A stretch of DNA of 64,000 nt from an uncultured Sphingomonas sp. (GCA_913775315.1 CAJYIX010000043.1:51201-115200), one strand, 5' to 3'; shown: positions 27,289 to 35,546, numbered from the stretch's first letter. Numbers and translations are program-made. The notes: generated by a model not told the origin, from the letters alone.

Positions 27289-28611
27289 ATGTCCATCGAA
27301 CTCAAGATGCCCGCACTCTCGCCGACGATGGAGGAGGGCACGCTTGCCAAGTGGCTCGTGAAGGAAGGCGACACGGTCAAGGCCGGCGACATCATGGCCG
27401 AGATCGAGACCGACAAGGCGACGATGGAGTTCGAGGCGGTCGACGAGGGCACGATCGCCAAGATCACCGTCGCCGAAGGAACCGACGGCGTGAAGGTCGG
27501 CACGGTCATCGCGATCCTGGCCGAAGAGGGCGAGGATGCCGGTTCGGTCGAGACGCCGAAGGCGGAAGCGCCCAAGGCCGAGGCGCCGAAGGCCGAAGCA
27601 CCGAAGGCCGAGGCTCCCAAGGCTGAGGAAAAGCCTGCCCCTGCGCCTGCCCCCGCTGCCAGGAGCGACGGCGATCGCGTAAAGGCGAGCCCGCTGGCAC
27701 GCCGCATCGCTGCCGAAAAGTGTGTCGACCTGTCGGGCGTGTCGGGCAGCGGCCCGAACGGCCGGATCGTCAAGGCGGACGTCGAGGGCGCGAAGCCCGG
27801 TGCCGCCGCTGCCCCGGCCGCCAAGAGCGAAGCCGCGCCCGCGGCAAAGGCCGATGCCGCTGTGCCCGCGACGGGTGCGGCGCCGACCGCCGAGACGAAG
27901 GCCGTCTGGTACGACGAGTCGATCCCGCACGAGGTCGCCAAGCTCTCGAACATCCGCAAGACGATCGCCCGCCGCCTGACCGAGGCGAAGCAGACGATCC
28001 CGCACATCTATCTGACCGTCGACATCCGCCTCGATGCGCTGCTCAAGCTGCGTGGTGAGCTCAACAAGGGGCTGGAGAAGCGCGGCGTGAAGCTGTCGGT
28101 CAACGACATGCTCATCAAGGCGCTGGGCGTGGCGCTGGAAGCGACGCCGAAGTGCAACGTCACCTTCCTCGGCAACGATCTCGTCAGCTACCACCGCGCC
28201 GACGTGTCGGTGGCGGTGTCGACGCCCACCGGCCTCATCACCCCGATCGTGCGCGACGCGGCAAACAAGGCGCTGTCCAAGATCTCGACCGAGATGAAGG
28301 AGCTGGGCGCGCTCGCGAAGGACAACAAGCTCAAGCCCGAGCAGTATCAGGGCGGCACCGCCAGCCTGTCCAATATGGGCATGTTCGGGATCAAGCAGTT
28401 CGAGGCGGTCATCAACCCGCCGCAGGGCATGATCCTGGCAATCGGCGCGGGCGAGAAGCGGCCCTATATCGTCGACGACGCGCTGGGCGTCGCGACGGTC
28501 ATGTCGGCGACCGGCAGCTTCGACCACCGCGCGATCGACGGCGCGGACGGCGCCGAGCTGATGAAGCTGTTCAAGGAGCTGGTCGAGAACCCGATGGGTA
28601 TGATCGCCTGA
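27289..28611 (+). CDS. pdhC: Pyruvate dehydrogenase complex E2, dihydrolipoyl acetyltransferase
   Basis: A 440-aa E2 subunit. One N-terminal lipoyl domain has the lipoylated lysine K43 in [17 protein letters not shown]-repeat linker and a peripheral-subunit-binding domain ([33 protein letters not shown] region, about 125-160) follow, then the acetyltransferase core with the catalytic H413 and D417 in [13 protein letters not shown]. It moves the acetyl group from E1 to CoA in the cytoplasm. Two alanine-rich linkers flank the binding domain. The E1 genes are not in the window; the E3 gene lies 1.1 kb downstream on the same strand. Confidence 0.94.
   Translation: MSIELKMPALSPTMEEGTLAKWLVKEGDTVKAGDIMAEIETDKATMEFEAVDEGTIAKITVAEGTDGVKVGTVIAILAEEGEDAGSVETPKAEAPKAEAPKAEAPKAEAPKAEEKPAPAPAPAARSDGDRVKASPLARRIAAEKCVDLSGVSGSGPNGRIVKADVEGAKPGAAAAPAAKSEAAPAAKADAAVPATGAAPTAETKAVWYDESIPHEVAKLSNIRKTIARRLTEAKQTIPHIYLTVDIRLDALLKLRGELNKGLEKRGVKLSVNDMLIKALGVALEATPKCNVTFLGNDLVSYHRADVSVAVSTPTGLITPIVRDAANKALSKISTEMKELGALAKDNKLKPEQYQGGTASLSNMGMFGIKQFEAVINPPQGMILAIGAGEKRPYIVDDALGVATVMSATGSFDHRAIDGADGAELMKLFKELVENPMGMIA
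27558..27627 (+). repeat. In-frame KAEAP repeat encoding the E2 linker
   Basis: Five tandem copies of a 15-base unit encode KAEAP (the last diverging to KAEEK). They form the flexible Ala/Pro/Lys-rich linker between the lipoyl and subunit-binding domains. The copies differ at third positions, so the repeat is old or selected at the protein level. Confidence 0.85.
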
Positions 28612-28624
28612 CGGTAACGCCGCC

Positions 28625-28825
28625 GTGCCCGCCAATCGCGTCGTCGTCGAATTGCTCTACGTCGCATCGGGCGTGCTGGCGGCGTTCGCGATCGGGTGGG
28701 CGGCGGCATGGGCCTATCCGGTCGGGCGGGCCAATATCTGGCTCGTGACCTATGTATCGGCGGCGGTCGTGGTGCTGCTCGGCATCCGCCCAGTGCTGCG
28801 CGCGATCCGCGGAGAAACGAAATGA
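28625..28825 (+). CDS. Small membrane protein of unknown function
   Basis: A 66-aa protein with two membrane segments (VVVELLYVASGVLAAFAIGWAAAWAY and IWLVTYVSAAVVVLLGI, given as two short stretches) and a basic tail. It starts at a GTG 13 bases after the pdhC stop and overlaps the thioesterase start by ATGA, so it is coupled to that gene. I do not recognise the family. Confidence 0.65.
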   Translation: MPANRVVVELLYVASGVLAAFAIGWAAAWAYPVGRANIWLVTYVSAAVVVLLGIRPVLRAIRGETK

Positions 28826-29205
28826 GCGAGACCCCGCCCGACCGCGCACCGGCGCTCCGCGTCACGACGATGCCCGCCGATGCCAATGCGTATGGCGACA
28901 TCTTCGGCGGCTGGCTGATGAGCCAGATGGACATGGCCGCCGGCCTCGTCGCCGCGCGCTTCTCCAAGGGGCGGGCGGTCACCGTCGCGATGGACGGAAT
29001 GCAGTTCCACGCCCCCGTCGCGGTCGGCGACGAGGTGTCGGTGTTCTGCGAGATGGTGAAGGTCGGCCGGACCTCGATGACGATCGCCGTCGAAGCCTGG
29101 CGCCGCGACCGCCATCAGGAGGAGCAGTGCCGCGTCACGCAGGCGCAGTTCGTGTTCGTGGCGGTGGACGAGCAGAAGCGCCCGCGGGTGATCGGTGAGG
29201 GGTGA
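28822..29205 (+). CDS. Acyl-CoA thioesterase, hotdog fold (YciA-like)
   Basis: A 127-aa hotdog thioesterase of the YciA/BFIT type that hydrolyses acyl-CoA to free acid and CoA. The family's active-site stretch is clear: ANAYGDIFGGWLMSQMDMAAG, with the catalytic Asp in GDIFGGW, followed by VTVAMDGMQFHAPVAVGD. The substrate chain length cannot be judged. It is in the pdhC-lpd gene group and could drain acyl-CoA formed there, but that link rests on position only. Confidence 0.88.
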   Translation: MSETPPDRAPALRVTTMPADANAYGDIFGGWLMSQMDMAAGLVAARFSKGRAVTVAMDGMQFHAPVAVGDEVSVFCEMVKVGRTSMTIAVEAWRRDRHQEEQCRVTQAQFVFVAVDEQKRPRVIGEG

Positions 29206-29225
29206 TGTGCGTTCTTTTCCCTCCG

Positions 29226-29277
29226 CCCTCGCGGGGGAGGGAGGGGCCCGCGCCGAAGGCGTGGGAGGGAGAGGGGG
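29226..29277. repeat. Left inverted repeat of the DUF559 unit
   Basis: Two blocks, CCCTCGCGGGGGAGGG (29226-29241) and GGGAGAGGGGG (29267-29277), recur as reverse complements in the same outside-to-inside order on the far side of the DUF559 gene (15/16 and 11/11 matches). The right copy lacks the roughly 20 extra bases seen between the blocks here. Confidence 0.75.
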
Positions 29278-29278
29278 C

Positions 29279-29686
29279 GTGCTCGCAAGAGTGCGTTCGA
29301 TGCGCCGAACCCCAACCGAAGCCGAGCGTGCTCTCTGGCACCTCCTGCGCGCTCACCATTTCGCCGCGACCAAATGGAAGCGCCAGCAACCACTCGGTCG
29401 CTACATCGTCGATTTCGTCTGCTTCGAACGACGACTGATCGTCGAGGCTGACGGAAGCCAGCACGCCGACAACGCTTATGACGCCGTGCGCGATGCGTGG
29501 CTTCGCGCGCAGCCGTTTACCGTCCTCCACTTCTGGAACGACGACATCCTGAACAATGCCGAGGGCTTGGCGACTGCCATCCTCACGGCGCTGAAAGGCA
29601 ACGGGGCCGGCATCGAACCGGCCCCGCCGCCACCCCCTCTCCCCGGCCCTCCCCCGCAAGGGGGGAGGGAGAGCATGGAGCTTTGA
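29279..29686 (+). CDS. DUF559 domain protein (Vsr-like endonuclease fold)
   Basis: A protein of about 135 aa. The DUF559 core is typical: TPTEAERALWHLLRA, KWKRQQPLGRYIVDFVCF, LIVEADGSQHAD and VLHFWNDDIL. The family has the PD-(D/E)xK fold of very-short-patch-repair endonucleases; the acidic residues in the IVDF and VEADGSQH segments are candidates for the active site. Its actual role is unknown. GTG 29279 lies behind GGGAG bases of the left repeat; ATG 29300 is an alternative. The C-terminal tail (about 20 residues, PPPPPLPGPPPQGG...) is translated from the right repeat. It splits the thioesterase and lpd genes and looks inserted. Confidence 0.8.
   Translation: MLARVRSMRRTPTEAERALWHLLRAHHFAATKWKRQQPLGRYIVDFVCFERRLIVEADGSQHADNAYDAVRDAWLRAQPFTVLHFWNDDILNNAEGLATAILTALKGNGAGIEPAPPPPPLPGPPPQGGRESMEL
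29633..29669. repeat. Right inverted repeat of the DUF559 unit
   Basis: CCCCCTCTCCC (29633-29643) and CCCTCCCCCGCAAGGG (29647-29662) mirror the left repeat. The second block also folds on itself (CCCTCCCCC / GGGGGGAGGG around GCAA). Just upstream a perfect 8-bp stem GGGGCCGG/CCGGCCCC (29603-29625) lies within the gene's 3' end. Confidence 0.75.
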
Positions 29687-31105
29687 ATGGCTGACACCTA
29701 CGACCTCATCGTCCTCGGCTCCGGCCCCGGCGGCTATGTCGCGGCGATCCGCGCGAGCCAGCTGGGGCTCAAGACCGCGATCGTCGAGCGCGAGAATTTG
29801 GGCGGCATCTGCCTCAACTGGGGCTGCATCCCGACCAAGGCGCTGCTGCGCTCGGCCGAGATCTTTCATTACATGCAGCACGCCAAGAATTACGGGCTGG
29901 CGGCCGAGAAGATCAGCGCCGACCTCGACGCCGTGGTCAAGCGGTCGCGCGGGGTCGCCAAGCAGCTCAATCAGGGCGTCACGCACCTGATGAAGAAGAA
30001 CAAGATCGCCGTGCACATGGGCGAGGGCAAGCTGACGGGTAAGGGCAAGCTCAGCGTTACCGACAAGGACGGCAAGACGACCGAGCTGACCGCCAAGCAC
30101 ATCATCCTGGCGACCGGCGCGCGCGCGCGCGACCTGCCGGGCACGCCCGCCGACGGCAAGCGCGTCTGGACCTATCGCCACGCGATGACGCCGACCGAGA
30201 TGCCGACCAGGCTGCTCGTCATCGGATCGGGCGCGATCGGGATCGAGTTCGCCAGCTTCTACAACGACATGGGCGCCGAGACGACGGTCGTCGAAATGAT
30301 GGACCGCATCGTGCCGGTCGAGGACGCCGACGTGTCGACGTTCCTCGAAAAGTCGCTGACCAAGCAGGGGATGCGCATCCTGACCAAGGCGGGCGTCAGC
30401 GACATCAAGGTCGGTGAGGGCGGCGTCTCGGTCAAGCTCAAGGACAAGGCGGGCAAGGAAACGACCGAGACGTTCAGCCACGTCATCACCGCGATCGGCA
30501 TCGTCCCCAATACCGAGAATCTGGGGCTGGAAGCGCTGAAGGTCGAGGTGAACGACCGCGGGTTCCTGGTTACCGATCCGATGTGCCGCACCAATGTCGA
30601 GGGTCTCTGGGCAATCGGCGACATTACCGCGCCGCCGTGGCTGGCGCACAAGGCGAGCCACGAGGGCGTGATCGCCGCGGAGAGCATTGCGCAGGCGCTG
30701 GGCAACAAGGACGTCCACCCGCATGCGATGGACGTGCGCAACATCCCCGGCTGCACCTATTGCCATCCGCAGGTCGCCAGCGTCGGCCTGACCGAGGCGA
30801 AGGCCAAGGAAGCGGGTTACGAGGTGAAGGTCGGCAACTTCCCCTTCATCGGCAACGGCAAGGCGATCGCGCTGGGCGAGGCGGAAGGCTTCATCAAGAC
30901 GGTGTTCGACGCCAAGACCGGCGAGCTCTTGGGCGCACACATGGTCGGCGCGGAAGTGACCGAGCTGATCCAGGGCTATACGGTCGGCAAGACGCTCGAG
31001 ACGACCGAGGCCGAGTTGATGCAGACCGTGTTCCCGCATCCGACGCTGTCCGAAATGATGCACGAGAGCGTGCTGTCGGCGTACGGCAAGGCGCTGCACA
31101 TCTGA
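29687..31105 (+). CDS. lpdA: Dihydrolipoyl dehydrogenase (E3)
   Basis: A 472-aa flavoprotein that reoxidises dihydrolipoamide with NAD+ for 2-oxoacid dehydrogenase complexes. The FAD motif is VLGSGPGGYVAAIRASQLG, the redox disulfide is C42/C47 in GGICLNWGCIPTKALL, the NAD motif is VIGSGAIGIEFASFY, and the C-terminal HPTLSEMMHE carries the catalytic His-Glu pair. ATG 29687 follows the DUF559 stop directly; GGAG at 29677-29680 is its ribosome-binding site. Together with pdhC it supplies two of three pyruvate dehydrogenase subunits. Confidence 0.95.
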   Translation: MADTYDLIVLGSGPGGYVAAIRASQLGLKTAIVERENLGGICLNWGCIPTKALLRSAEIFHYMQHAKNYGLAAEKISADLDAVVKRSRGVAKQLNQGVTHLMKKNKIAVHMGEGKLTGKGKLSVTDKDGKTTELTAKHIILATGARARDLPGTPADGKRVWTYRHAMTPTEMPTRLLVIGSGAIGIEFASFYNDMGAETTVVEMMDRIVPVEDADVSTFLEKSLTKQGMRILTKAGVSDIKVGEGGVSVKLKDKAGKETTETFSHVITAIGIVPNTENLGLEALKVEVNDRGFLVTDPMCRTNVEGLWAIGDITAPPWLAHKASHEGVIAAESIAQALGNKDVHPHAMDVRNIPGCTYCHPQVASVGLTEAKAKEAGYEVKVGNFPFIGNGKAIALGEAEGFIKTVFDAKTGELLGAHMVGAEVTELIQGYTVGKTLETTEAELMQTVFPHPTLSEMMHESVLSAYGKALHI

Positions 31106-31109
31106 TCGA

Positions 31110-31143
31110 TCGGGGGCGGCGGATCGGTCCGGTCCGCCCCCGA
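31110..31143 (+). terminator. Hairpin downstream of lpdA
   Basis: TCGGGGGCGG (31110-31119) pairs perfectly with CCGCCCCCGA (31134-31143) across a 14-base loop that can itself pair CGG/CCG. It starts 4 bases after the lpdA stop and is followed by TAAATC, not a true U-tract. Confidence 0.6.
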
Positions 31144-31176
31144 TAAATCCCGCTGACAGCGGCGATTTTTCGCGTC

Positions 31177-32676
31177 ATGCTGCGGCGCATGCGTAACCCG
31201 TCCTTTGCGCGGAGCACTGCCGCGCTCGCGATCGTCGCCCTCCTGTCAGCTTGCGGCGGCAGTGGCGGTGGCGGTGCCACGGCGGTCGGCGGCGGGACGA
31301 GCGTCACGCCGACGCCTACCCCCACCCCAACACCTACGGCCAGCCCGCCGGCGACGGGCACCTGTTCGCTGCGGTCGCGGCAGGACTGGGTGCTGGCGCA
31401 GATGCGCGAATGGTATCTCTATCCCGAAACGCTGCCCGCCGCGCCCAATCCGGCGAGCTATTCGAACCTTGACGACTGGACCGACGCACTGACCGCGACC
31501 GCGCGCGGGCAGGGGCGTGACCGGTATTTCACCTACGTCACCTCGATCGCCGAGGAGAACGCCTTCTACAATTCCGGGTCGAGTGCGGGCTTCGGCTTCC
31601 GGCTGGGCGCCGATGCGAGCACGCGCCGGGCGGGGATCCTCGAGGCGTTCGAGGGCGCGCCGGCGCTCGCCGCCGGGCTGGATCGCGGGACGGAGATCCT
31701 CGCGATCGGCACGAGCGAGTCGAACCTGCGCACCGTGTCCGACATCATCGCCGCTGAGGGGACGGGCGGGATCAACAACGCGCTCGGTCCCTCGAACCCC
31801 GGCGTGACGCGCGTGCTGCGCGTGTCCGATGCCGCCGGCACGCGCAACGTTACCCTGGCCAAGGCCGATTACGACATCGCGCCCGTATCCTCGCGCACGG
31901 GCGTGCGTGTGCTCGACGGGCCGAACGGCAAGGTGGGCTACGTCAACCTGCGCACCTTCATCAATCCGGCCGAACCCGCGCTGAAGTCGGCGTTCGCGCA
32001 GTTCAAGGCGCAGGGCGTCCGCGACCTCATCATCGACCTGCGCTACAATGGCGGCGGGCTGTTGTCGGTGGCGGGGGTGCTGGGCGACCTGATCGGCGGC
32101 GGTCGTTCTTCGAGCGACGTGCAGAGCAAGGTCGTCTTCCGCCCCGAAAAGAGCGCGGAGAACGAGACGCGCTATTTCAACCAGCTTGCCGAGACGGTGA
32201 CGCCGCGGCGCATCGCGTTCATCGGCACCGGCGGAACCGCGTCGGCGAGCGAGCTCGTCATCAACGCGATGATCCCGTATCTCAATGCCGACGTCGCGCT
32301 GATCGGCACCAATACCTATGGCAAGCCCGTCGGCCAGATCGCGCTGGACAAGGCCGAGTGCGACGACCGGCTGCGCGTCATCGCCTTTTCGGTGCGCAAC
32401 CGCGACAATCAGGGCGACTATTACGGCGGCCTCGCTCCCTATCTGAAGGCGACGTGCCAGGCGATCGACGATTCCTCGCGCCCACTCGGCGACCCGGCAG
32501 AGGCGTCGGTACGGACCGCGCTCGGCTTCATCGCCGGGCAGAGCTGCACGCCGATCGCGCCGGGCGCCGCGGCGCTGAGCGCCAGTGCGGAGCGGACCGC
32601 GGCGCCGGCTGGCCGCCGCCTGGTCACGCCGGATCGGCCCAGCCCGTCGCAGCGCGAGGTGCCGGGGTCCTTCTGA
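31177..32676 (+). CDS. S41 family peptidase, lipoprotein
   Basis: A 499-aa C-terminal-processing-type serine peptidase. The N-terminus is a lipoprotein signal (ALAIVALLSACGG; lipid Cys at 26), followed by a Gly-rich and TPTPTPTPT linker. A short N-terminal domain (about 65-130), a PDZ-like region with NSGSSAGFGFRLG and the S41 core follow. The catalytic serine is in FIGTGGTASASELVINAM and the Lys should be in GTNTYGKPVGQIALDK. It probably cleaves envelope proteins in the periplasm. ATG 31189 is an alternative start. No partner gene adjoins it. Confidence 0.87.
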   Translation: MLRRMRNPSFARSTAALAIVALLSACGGSGGGGATAVGGGTSVTPTPTPTPTPTASPPATGTCSLRSRQDWVLAQMREWYLYPETLPAAPNPASYSNLDDWTDALTATARGQGRDRYFTYVTSIAEENAFYNSGSSAGFGFRLGADASTRRAGILEAFEGAPALAAGLDRGTEILAIGTSESNLRTVSDIIAAEGTGGINNALGPSNPGVTRVLRVSDAAGTRNVTLAKADYDIAPVSSRTGVRVLDGPNGKVGYVNLRTFINPAEPALKSAFAQFKAQGVRDLIIDLRYNGGGLLSVAGVLGDLIGGGRSSSDVQSKVVFRPEKSAENETRYFNQLAETVTPRRIAFIGTGGTASASELVINAMIPYLNADVALIGTNTYGKPVGQIALDKAECDDRLRVIAFSVRNRDNQGDYYGGLAPYLKATCQAIDDSSRPLGDPAEASVRTALGFIAGQSCTPIAPGAAALSASAERTAAPAGRRLVTPDRPSPSQREVPGSF

Positions 32677-32726
32677 TACGGGGACTTGCCCCATGGATGC
32701 CGCTCGCCTAACCAGCGGCGCAGCAT

Positions 32727-32802
32727 GGGCGGTTAGCTCAGTTGGTAGAGCGCCTCGTTTACACCGAGGATGTCGGCGGTTCGAGCCCGTCACCGCCCAC
32801 CA
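32727..32802 (+). tRNA. tRNA-Val (anticodon UAC)
   Basis: 76 bases including an encoded CCA. The acceptor stem GGGCGGT (32727-32733) pairs with ACCGCCC (32792-32798), with A as discriminator. The D arm is GCTC...GAGC, the anticodon stem CCTCG/CGAGG holds the loop TTTACAC with anticodon TAC, and the T arm includes GTTCGAGCC. Reads GUA and other valine codons. Confidence 0.97.
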
Positions 32803-32824
32803 CCATGCCGAGAGGGTTCGCACG

Positions 32825-33079
32825 TTGGTTCGGAAGCTGTCGATGGTGACGCCCCTGCTGCTGCTGGCGGCATGCGGCAGCGGCGGCGAGCAGGCGGCGA
32901 ACATGGCCGAGGCGGATGCGGGCGGCACAGGCGATGCGCGCAGCTATGCGGGTGACAACCTCACCTCGATCGATGCGGCGGCCAACGATGCCGCGATCCA
33001 GCCGCTCGCGCCCGATACGCCGGTCGGCGATGCCGCCGCCAACGACGCGGTTGCCAACGACGCGGTGGCCGCGGAATAG
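32825..33079 (+). CDS. Small lipoprotein, low-complexity
   Basis: An 84-aa protein starting VRKLSMVTPLLLLAACGSGGEQ: a positively charged n-region and lipobox LLAAC. The mature part is short, acidic and Ala/Asp/Asn-rich, with NDA repeats near the end (AANDAVANDAVAAE). TTG 32825 gives the better signal sequence; ATG 32843 is the alternative. No known domain. It starts 22 bases after the tRNA and ends 4 bases before the MarR gene. Confidence 0.6.
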   Translation: MVRKLSMVTPLLLLAACGSGGEQAANMAEADAGGTGDARSYAGDNLTSIDAAANDAAIQPLAPDTPVGDAAANDAVANDAVAAE

Positions 33080-33083
33080 CGCG

Positions 33084-33542
33084 ATGGCCGCGGCGGACGA
33101 CAAGGTGGAGACGACGCGGCTGACGCTGCTCGGCAGCTTCGCGGGCTATTTCCTGCGCCGCGCTTCCCAGCGCTTCGCCGCGGGCTTTGCCGACACGGTC
33201 GGGCCGATGGGCATGCGTCAGGTGCTGTTCGGCGTGCTCACCGTCATTCACGACAATCCCGGCATCCGTCAGGGCGCGGCGGGTGAGGCGCTGGGCATCC
33301 AGCGCGCGAACATGGTCAGCCTGGTCAACGAACTGGTCGATCGCGGGCTGGTCGAGCGGCGCGTGTCGGAAAGTGACCGCCGTGCCTTCGCGCTCGAACT
33401 GACGCCGGCGGGCGAGGTGCTGGTCGAACAGGGTGTCGAGCGCATCCGCGGCAACGAGGACGAACTGCTCGCGCCGCTGACGCCGGTGGAGCGGCGCACG
33501 CTCCTCGACCTGCTCTCGCGCCTCGACGGCTCGGCGGGCTGA
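33084..33542 (+). CDS. MarR family transcriptional regulator
   Basis: A 152-aa winged-helix regulator. The domain starts at about residue 12 (LLGSFAGYFLRRASQRFAA), the recognition-helix region is QGAAGEALGIQRANMVSLVNELVDRGLVERRVSESDRRAFALELT (about residues 62-106; the DxRR wing is SESDRRAF), and the C-terminal helix ends in LLDLLSRLDG. MarR proteins usually repress neighbouring genes and release DNA on binding phenolic or other ligands. The upstream lipoprotein gene is 4 bases away, so they may be one transcript. The target is unknown. Confidence 0.88.
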   Translation: MAAADDKVETTRLTLLGSFAGYFLRRASQRFAAGFADTVGPMGMRQVLFGVLTVIHDNPGIRQGAAGEALGIQRANMVSLVNELVDRGLVERRVSESDRRAFALELTPAGEVLVEQGVERIRGNEDELLAPLTPVERRTLLDLLSRLDGSAG

Positions 33543-33557
33543 ACCCGCCGGCCGCGA

Positions 33558-34109
33558 TCAGTTGGGCAGGGCGGTCGAGTCCACCTTTTCCACCCACGCC
33601 GGATAGAAGCTCGGCTGGCGCGACGACCAGCCCGAGGCGGTCGCCGCGGCCTCGCTGATCGACTGGAGCAGCCGGCGGCGCAGGTCGGGGTGCAGCGTCG
33701 GCAGCGCCGCCGCCGAACAGAAGGCCGCGGGCAGCCAGGGTCGCACCTCCGCCCCGATCAACCGCTCATAGAGGAAGCGATAGGCCGAAAAGCTCGTCAG
33801 GCGCCCTTGGCCGAGGTCGAAGGCGGAGACGGTGACCAGCGGCGCCATGAAGGGTTCGACCGCGTCGAGCCCGTTGTCGTCGGGCACCATCGCGCGCAGT
33901 TCGGGCAGGCGGTCGTACATCCGCGCCTGTGCCCGGATGCTTGCCGCCTCGACCACGTCCCGAGACCAGCGCGACAATGCGTCGTCGCGGTCGAGGCCGA
34001 TGTCGAGCGAGCGGCGCACATAGCGTTGCGTCGCCGCCGCGAACCCGGCGAATTCCTTCATTTCCGAAAGCGTCATGGCCCCTTCGGCCGGCTTCGATCG
34101 CGCACCCAT
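33558..34109 (-). CDS. Hypothetical protein, conserved-looking helical
   Basis: A protein of about 183 aa rich in charged helices (TLSEMKEFAGFAAATQRYV, DDALSRWSRDVVEAASIRAQ). I do not recognise the family and see no signal peptide or membrane segment. It converges on the MarR gene 15 bases away. Starts at 34124, 34109 and 34076 are all possible; 34109 was kept. Codon use fits the neighbourhood, so it is probably a genuine gene. Confidence 0.6.
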   Translation of the reverse strand: MGARSKPAEGAMTLSEMKEFAGFAAATQRYVRRSLDIGLDRDDALSRWSRDVVEAASIRAQARMYDRLPELRAMVPDDNGLDAVEPFMAPLVTVSAFDLGQGRLTSFSAYRFLYERLIGAEVRPWLPAAFCSAAALPTLHPDLRRRLLQSISEAAATASGWSSRQPSFYPAWVEKVDSTALPN

Positions 34110-34437
34110 GGCTATTTCACCCATCCCGCAACATGCACGCCTCACCGTACGACAAGATGGTTAACGCACCCCTTAACCACTTGGTCGGCTTCGTTTCAGA
34201 CAGAGGAACATGGATCGTGGTGCGACGCAACACGCGTTGCGACGATCGGTGAAGCTGACCCTAAAGTACGCAGATTCGTGGGCTTGCCGCCGTCTTTTGC
34301 GGCACGCCGTGATTCGGTTGCTCAATTCGCCGCTACCGGTTCACCGTTCATCGGTTCGACAGGTTGCGGCTCTTCCGCGCCCGAAACTTACCTGCTTTAT
34401 CCCCGCTCGGGCAGAAACGGGACGCGGGGTTCCACAA
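34110..34437. other. Intergenic region with a GGTTAA/TTAACC dyad
   Basis: About 330 bases between the divergent hypothetical gene and the CHAP gene. The first part is less GC-rich and carries a perfect dyad, TGGTTAA (34157-34163) and TTAACCA (34172-34178) with an 8-base spacer. No further gene is supported: an extended frame in front of the CHAP start lacks recognisable protein features. It probably holds both divergent promoters. Confidence 0.5.
34157..34178. promoter_or_regulatory. TTAA-N8-TTAACC dyad
   Basis: Perfect 7-bp arms. The alphaproteobacterial cell-cycle regulator CtrA recognises TTAA-N7-TTAA; here the spacer is 8, one base too long, so CtrA binding is only a possibility. Confidence 0.3.
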
Positions 34438-34977
34438 GTGAAGTCGATGGGTCTGGCGGCGCGTTTCGCCGCGATGGTGGCGTGTTGCCTGCTGACGGCG
34501 ACCCCGGCGTTCGCGCAATTCTGGCAGTGCGCTCCCTATGCCCGCAAGATCTCGGGCATCCAGATCCATGGCAATGCCAATACCTGGTGGAGCCAGGCCG
34601 CCGGCCATTATGCGCGCGGCAACACGCCGAAGGTCGGCGCCGTGCTCGCCCTCGCTTCCAGCCGCCGCATGCCGCTCGGTCATGTCGCGATGGTGTCGCG
34701 CGTCGTCAGCGATCGCGAAGTGCTGCTCACCCATGCCAACTGGTCGCGCCGCGGCGGGATCGAGACCGACGTGCGCGCGGTCGACGTGTCGGCGAACAAC
34801 GACTGGACCGACGTGCGCGTGTGGTACGGCCCGGTCGGCGGGCTGGGCACGAGCAGCAACCCGGCGCATGGCTTCATCTACGCCGACGGCGCGCCCGCAG
34901 AACGTGAGCTGCCGCGCGTGACGATCGCCAGCGCCGCGCCGGCCGCGGTCGACAGCGCGGTCGTGATCGCCGAGTAA
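34438..34977 (+). CDS. CHAP domain amidase-like protein, exported
   Basis: A 179-aa protein with a signal peptide (LAARFAAMVACCLLTATPAFAQ) and a CHAP domain, a papain-like fold that cuts peptide or amide bonds, usually in peptidoglycan. The catalytic cysteine is in FWQCAPYARKISG and the histidine in LGHVAMVSRV; the NANTWWSQAAGHYARG segment between them is typical. GTG 34438 has GGGG at 34426-34429 at good distance; ATG 34447 is an alternative. A role in cell-wall remodelling is inferred from the family. Confidence 0.87.
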   Translation: MKSMGLAARFAAMVACCLLTATPAFAQFWQCAPYARKISGIQIHGNANTWWSQAAGHYARGNTPKVGAVLALASSRRMPLGHVAMVSRVVSDREVLLTHANWSRRGGIETDVRAVDVSANNDWTDVRVWYGPVGGLGTSSNPAHGFIYADGAPAERELPRVTIASAAPAAVDSAVVIAE

Positions 34978-34986
34978 ACGGCTCGA

Positions 34987-35475
34987 TCAGGCGGGGCGGA
35001 ACTTCATCGCCACGCCGTTCATGCAGTAGCGAAGCCCAGTCGGCGGCGGCCCGTCGTCGAACACATGACCCAGATGCCCGCCGCAACGCCGGCACAGCAC
35101 CTCCGTTCGCTTCATCCCCAGCGTATTGTCCACCCGCTCGACCACCGCATTCTTGCGCACGTCGTAGAAGCTCGGCCAGCCGGTGCCGCTCTCGAACTTG
35201 GTCGAGGACAGAAACAGCGGCAGGTCACAGCCCGCGCAGGTGAAGATGCCCTTGCGCTTCTCCTTGTTGAGGGCCGAGCTGTATGGCCGCTCGGTATCCG
35301 CCTCTCGCAGCACGGCATAGGCGGCGGGCGACAGGCGCTTGCGCCATTCCGCCTCGCTCAGGCTGAAGGGGAAGCGTTCGGCCGCGCGCGAGGGCGGCGA
35401 GCCGCAGGCGGTGGCGAGAACGGCGAGCGCGGCACTCGACAGGAAGCCGCGGCGGTCGGGGGCGCTGATCGACAT
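34987..35475 (-). CDS. msrB: Peptide-methionine (R)-S-oxide reductase, exported
   Basis: A 162-aa MsrB that reduces methionine-R-sulfoxide in proteins. The catalytic nucleophile is C151 in RYCMNGVAMKF. Four Zn-binding cysteines are at 80, 83, 128 and 131 (CAGC, CRRC). The N-terminus has a Tat-like motif and a possible lipobox (PDRRGFLSSAALAVLATACGS), so the enzyme is likely periplasmic or lipid-anchored, unlike the common cytoplasmic form. It converges on the CHAP gene 9 bases away. Confidence 0.9.
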   Translation of the reverse strand: MSISAPDRRGFLSSAALAVLATACGSPPSRAAERFPFSLSEAEWRKRLSPAAYAVLREADTERPYSSALNKEKRKGIFTCAGCDLPLFLSSTKFESGTGWPSFYDVRKNAVVERVDNTLGMKRTEVLCRRCGGHLGHVFDDGPPPTGLRYCMNGVAMKFRPA

Positions 35476-35546
35476 CAGGATTATGTGGGGGCGGCGCGCG
35501 GAACCGCAACATGGCTGCGTGCGCTTCGTACGCGGAGGATAACCCC

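Noticed and set aside
27558-27627. Tandem repeat that could be mistaken for a minisatellite or CRISPR
   Set aside because: The 15-base units are in frame and encode the KAEAP linker of pyruvate dehydrogenase E2; there are no spacers.
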